NCBI RefSeq assembly: GCF_024345795.1
Contig: NZ_JAGQBU010000004.1
Coordinates: forward strand, 62,001 to 126,000
Source: Synechococcus sp. J7-Johnson
GTDB lineage: Bacteria; Cyanobacteriota; Cyanobacteriia; PCC-6307; Cyanobiaceae
Reading direction: 5' to 3'
DNA: 64,000 bases
Both the position numbers and the translations under genes were made by a program. Below are positions 61,799-64,000 of this stretch, one piece after another (position 1 is the first letter of the stretch; every line of letters begins with the position of its first letter). Under the pieces are notes generated by a model, which was given only the letters and a program-made list of their open reading frames with translations, searched no databases and was not told where the DNA came from.

Positions 61799-62314
61799 AT
61801 GGCCGCGGACAAGAACGACAGCGCCGAACTGATGGCGGAACTGAAGGACGACATCAACATGGATCAGACGAGCGTGGATGAGACCGGCACAGCCGAGACC
61901 GCGGCGCCAACGGCCGTAGCCGAGAAGCCCGCCGTGACACCGGCTCGCACCGGCAAGCTCAGCGCCCAGGACCTGATCAAGGCCTTCGAAGCAGAGCAGC
62001 TCAAGAGCGATCTGCCGGAGATCTACGTGGGCGACACCGTGCGCGTGGGCGTGCGCATCAGCGAGGGCAACAAGGAACGCATCCAGCCCTACGAAGGTGT
62101 GGTGATCGCCAAGCGCCACGGCGGGCTGAACGAAACGATCACCGTGCGTCGGATCTTCCAGGGCGTGGGGGTTGAGCGGGTCTTCCTGCTGCACAGCCCT
62201 CAGGTCGCCAACGTCAAGGTGGAGCGTCGCGGTAAAGTGAGGCGTGCAAAGCTCTTCTACCTACGCGATCGTGTGGGGAAAGCAACCCGCGTGAAGCAAC
62301 GCTTCGATCGCTGA
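61799..62314 (+). CDS. rplS: 50S ribosomal protein L19
   Basis: A 171-residue L19. The conserved part starts near residue 58: [66 protein letters not shown], ending [19 protein letters not shown]. The first about 55 residues are an acidic, alanine/threonine-rich extension, longer than in most bacteria. ATG 61799 was chosen over GTG 61766, whose leader contains the HIP1-like GCGATCGC. An internal start cannot be excluded. tRNA-Trp follows after 64 bases. Confidence 0.95.
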   Translation: MAADKNDSAELMAELKDDINMDQTSVDETGTAETAAPTAVAEKPAVTPARTGKLSAQDLIKAFEAEQLKSDLPEIYVGDTVRVGVRISEGNKERIQPYEGVVIAKRHGGLNETITVRRIFQGVGVERVFLLHSPQVANVKVERRGKVRRAKLFYLRDRVGKATRVKQRFDR

Positions 62315-62378
62315 AGCTTCATCGCTCAATTGCCCATGCCGGTGCCGCCTCGCGTCCCGGTCGAAGGGGCATCGTCAT

Positions 62379-62451
62379 GCGCCGTTAGTTCAGTTGGTAG
62401 AACGCAGGTCTCCAAAACCTGATGTCGGGGGTTCAAGTCCTCCACGGCGCG
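62379..62451 (+). tRNA. trnW: tRNA-Trp (anticodon CCA)
   Basis: A 73-base cloverleaf: acceptor arms GCGCCGT (62379-62385) and ACGGCGC (62444-62450) with discriminator G, a D-arm with TTCAGTTGGTAGAA, anticodon stem CAGGT/ACCTG with loop CTCCAAA and anticodon CCA at 62412-62414, and a T-arm with GGTTCAAGTCC. The CCA tail is not encoded. Placement between rplS and the small beta-rich gene suggests one transcript. Confidence 0.95.
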
Positions 62452-62487
62452 CTCGATGCCCTTTCCTGCTCTTTCGTGGTTCCGGAC

Positions 62488-62676
62488 ATGGAGTTGGATT
62501 TACAACCCGGTGATGTGGTCAAGGTGCTCGAATCCGCTGCCCTTGGCTGGGTGCGGGCGCGGGTCATCCGGGTCAAGTCCGGCGGTCGTGTGGTCGTTCA
62601 GAGCGATCAGGGCCGTGAATTCACAGCAAGAGGCAACCAGGTTCGTCTGATCGAACCCGCTGGTTTCCGCCCATGA
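62488..62676 (+). CDS. Small SH3/KOW-like protein (62 aa)
   Basis: A 62-residue protein that looks like a small beta-barrel: DLQPGDVVKVLESAALGWVRARVIRVKSGGRVVVQSDQGREFTARGNQVRLIEPAG. Similar short proteins follow tRNA-Trp in picocyanobacteria as far as I recall. A nucleic-acid or ribosome role is plausible from the fold, but unproven. ATG 62488 is used; the frame back to 62422 runs into the tRNA. It is followed at once by a very strong hairpin. Confidence 0.72.
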   Translation: MELDLQPGDVVKVLESAALGWVRARVIRVKSGGRVVVQSDQGREFTARGNQVRLIEPAGFRP

Positions 62677-62677
62677 T

Positions 62678-62724
62678 CCACCGCCGCTGTCTCCGCCAGT
62701 TGACGGCGGGGCCAGCGGCAGTGG
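62678..62724 (+). terminator. Long stable hairpin, probable terminator
   Basis: Three stacked segments pair: CCAC with GTGG (62678-62681, 62721-62724), GCCGCTG with CAGCGGC (62683-62689, 62713-62719), and CTCCGCC with GGCGGGG (62691-62697, 62705-62711, one G-U). The total is 18 pairs with two single mismatches and a seven-base loop. It starts one base after the stop codon and is followed by ATACTTCCC, a weak U-tract. Confidence 0.65.
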
Positions 62725-62768
62725 ATACTTCCCTAGTCGTTAACACGACACCAGAAGCCAGGTCCGGC

Positions 62769-62785
62769 AAGGGTTTTCAACCCTT
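62769..62785 (+). promoter_or_regulatory. Hairpin with short U-tract just before tRNA-Asp
   Basis: AAGGGTT (62769-62775) pairs perfectly with AACCCTT (62779-62785) around a three-base TTC loop, followed by TTCGCCTTTC. It ends 14 bases before the mature tRNA-Asp, too close for a promoter in between. It is either a terminator whose readthrough feeds the tRNA, or a processing signal in the pre-tRNA leader. Confidence 0.5.
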
Positions 62786-62799
62786 TTCGCCTTTCATCT

Positions 62800-62873
62800 G
62801 GGACTGTAGTTCAACCGGTTAGAGCACCGCCCTGTCACGGCGGAAGTTGCGGGTTCGAATCCCGTCAGTCCCG
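62800..62873 (+). tRNA. trnD: tRNA-Asp (anticodon GTC)
   Basis: A 74-base cloverleaf: acceptor GGGACTG (62800-62806) and CAGTCCC (62866-62872) with discriminator G, a D-arm with TTCAACCGGTTAGAG, anticodon stem CCGCC/GGCGG with loop CTGTCAC and anticodon GTC at 62834-62836, and a T-arm with GGTTCGAATCC. CCA is not encoded. gltX begins 25 bases downstream. Confidence 0.95.
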
Positions 62874-62898
62874 TTTCAATCTTTATGAGCTTTCGCCA

Positions 62899-64000
62899 GT
62901 GACCGTTCGGGTTCGTCTGGCTCCCAGCCCCACGGGAACCCTGCACATCGGCACCGCCCGCACTGCGGTGTTCAACTGGCTGTTCGCCCGCCATCACGGC
63001 GGGGAGTTTTTACTGAGGATCGAGGACACCGACCGGGAGCGCTCCAGGCCGGAGTTCACCACCGACATCCTCGATGGCCTGGCCTGGCTCGGCCTGAGCT
63101 GGGACGCGGAGCCCGTGATCCAGAGCGAGCGGATCGAAGCCCACCGCGCCGCCATCAACCAGCTGCTTGAGGCGGGTCTGGCCTACCGCTGTTACGCCTC
63201 GGAAGCCGAACTGGAGCAGATGCGCGAGCGGCAGAAGGCCAGCGGCTCCGCTCCCCGCTACGACAACCGGCACCGCAATCTGACGGCTGAACAGCAGCAG
63301 GCCTTCCGCTCCGAAGGTCGCGAAGCGGTGGTGCGCTTCCGCATCGACGACGGGGCCACGATCTGCTGGAACGATCTGGTGCGCGGGGAGATGCGCTGGA
63401 GCGGCAGCGATCTGGGCGGCGACATGGTGATCGCCCGGCGGGCGCCGGCCGATCAGGTCGGTGACCCGCTCTACAACCTGGTGGTAGTGGTCGACGATGC
63501 CGCCATGGCCATCAGCCATGTGATTCGCGGCGAGGACCACATCGCCAACACCGCCAAGCAGCTGCTGCTCTACGAGGCCCTCGGCCTGCCCCTGCCCGTC
63601 TTCGCCCACACACCCCTGATCCTCAACCAGGAGGGCCGCAAGCTCTCCAAACGCGATGGGGTTACCTCGGTGGGTGAGTTCCGGTCCATGGGCTACACAG
63701 CCGAGGCACTGGTGAACTACATGACACTGCTGGGCTGGTCACCGCCGGAAGGCATGGGCGAGCGCTTCACGCTCAAGGAGGCCGCTGAAGTGTTCAGCTT
63801 CGATCGGGTCAACCGGGCCGGTGCCCGCTTCGACTGGGACAAGCTCAACTGGCTCAATGCCCAGGTGCTGCATGAGCTGAGCGCCGCCGAGCTGCGCCAG
63901 GCACTGGTTCCCCTCTGGCGCGCCGAGGGCTGGCAGGCCCCGGGCGGCGATGAGTCAGGCGATGACTCGGGCGGTGGCAGCCGCGAGGCCTGGGAACTGG
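62899..64000 (+). CDS. gltX: Glutamyl-tRNA synthetase (partial, N-terminal 367 aa)
   Basis: A class I aminoacyl-tRNA synthetase running off the window end. The HIGH motif appears as [15 protein letters not shown], and the KMSKS-type motif as KLSKRDG; DNRHRNL and [20 protein letters not shown] are typical of GltX. The start is GTG 62899, giving the family N-terminus [12 protein letters not shown]. In cyanobacteria the product also feeds the C5 tetrapyrrole pathway through HemA. The acidic/serine stretch [11 protein letters not shown] near the end looks like a clade-specific loop. The anticodon domain is outside the window. Confidence 0.96.
   Translation, partial: MTVRVRLAPSPTGTLHIGTARTAVFNWLFARHHGGEFLLRIEDTDRERSRPEFTTDILDGLAWLGLSWDAEPVIQSERIEAHRAAINQLLEAGLAYRCYASEAELEQMRERQKASGSAPRYDNRHRNLTAEQQQAFRSEGREAVVRFRIDDGATICWNDLVRGEMRWSGSDLGGDMVIARRAPADQVGDPLYNLVVVVDDAAMAISHVIRGEDHIANTAKQLLLYEALGLPLPVFAHTPLILNQEGRKLSKRDGVTSVGEFRSMGYTAEALVNYMTLLGWSPPEGMGERFTLKEAAEVFSFDRVNRAGARFDWDKLNWLNAQVLHELSAAELRQALVPLWRAEGWQAPGGDESGDDSGGGSREAWEL

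Noticed and set aside
1-64000. Mobile elements, prophage, CRISPR arrays, toxin-antitoxin or restriction systems
   Set aside because: No transposase, integrase, repeat-spacer pattern, Cas protein or other defence gene motif was found; the window reads as core genome throughout.

Overview
This window comes from a GC-rich cyanobacterium, most likely of the Synechococcus/Cyanobium (picocyanobacterial) group. The assignment rests on gene content: phycocyanobilin:ferredoxin oxidoreductase (pcyA), geranylgeranyl reductase (chlP), the NblS-partner family SipA/DUF3148, class II fructose-1,6/sedoheptulose-1,7-bisphosphatase, ferredoxin sulfite reductase, the CcsA cytochrome c maturation protein and an alternative respiratory terminal oxidase. 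The run rpe / glpX-hemA-glgC-gnd-pgl ... ilvD also looks like the order known from marine Synechococcus and Prochlorococcus. The window is chromosomal core genome. I see no insertion sequence, prophage, CRISPR array, integrase or replication origin, and no gene-free stretch longer than about 300 bases.

Layout. 1-9824: end of tadA, a PLP-dependent decarboxylase, then a left-going envelope operon (bioY, lspA, an FHA-domain class A penicillin-binding protein, a membrane GTPase), sipA, and a catalytic/non-catalytic pair of M16 peptidases. 9881-20945: pcyA coupled to a devBCA-type exporter, a small basic protein, a GT2 glycosyltransferase, rpsB, tsf, an acidic protein of unknown function, recG and a VanX-type dipeptidase. 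20915-34282: an exported small protein and sulfite reductase (left), glyS, chlP (left), a VanY-type carboxypeptidase, typA, DUF309, the lipopolysaccharide transport genes lptA-lptB-lptF, ccsA and rpe. 34451-43043: Calvin cycle, tetrapyrrole, glycogen and oxidative pentose phosphate genes, two small proteins and ilvD.

43097-55492, all leftward: a small membrane protein, then a six-gene unit of two DUF2231 membrane proteins, oxidase subunits II, I and III, and a GMC flavoprotein. Subunit II has lost four copper A ligands and subunit I carries the A2-type YSHPxVY motif, so this is the cyanobacterial ARTO oxidase rather than the aa3 cytochrome c oxidase. Next come gamma-glutamyltranspeptidase and a fused 5-oxoprolinase, a plausible glutathione/gamma-glutamyl salvage pair, with yajQ just upstream. 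55553-64000: a MAPEG protein, a divergent SPFH/NfeD pair, a DprA-like protein, a BioD-like/DRTGG protein holding a perfect 20-bp inverted repeat inside its reading frame, an SDR protein, map, a PepSY-type membrane protein, rplS, tRNA-Trp, a small beta-rich protein, tRNA-Asp and the start of gltX.

Many neighbours overlap as ATGA or TGATG, so translational coupling is common. The best candidate for an under-described system is the ARTO-DUF2231-GMC unit. The in-gene palindrome, the paired hairpins around rpsB/tsf and the FHA-PBP plus GTPase pair are also worth a second look. All calls are from reading the sequence; no database search was run.
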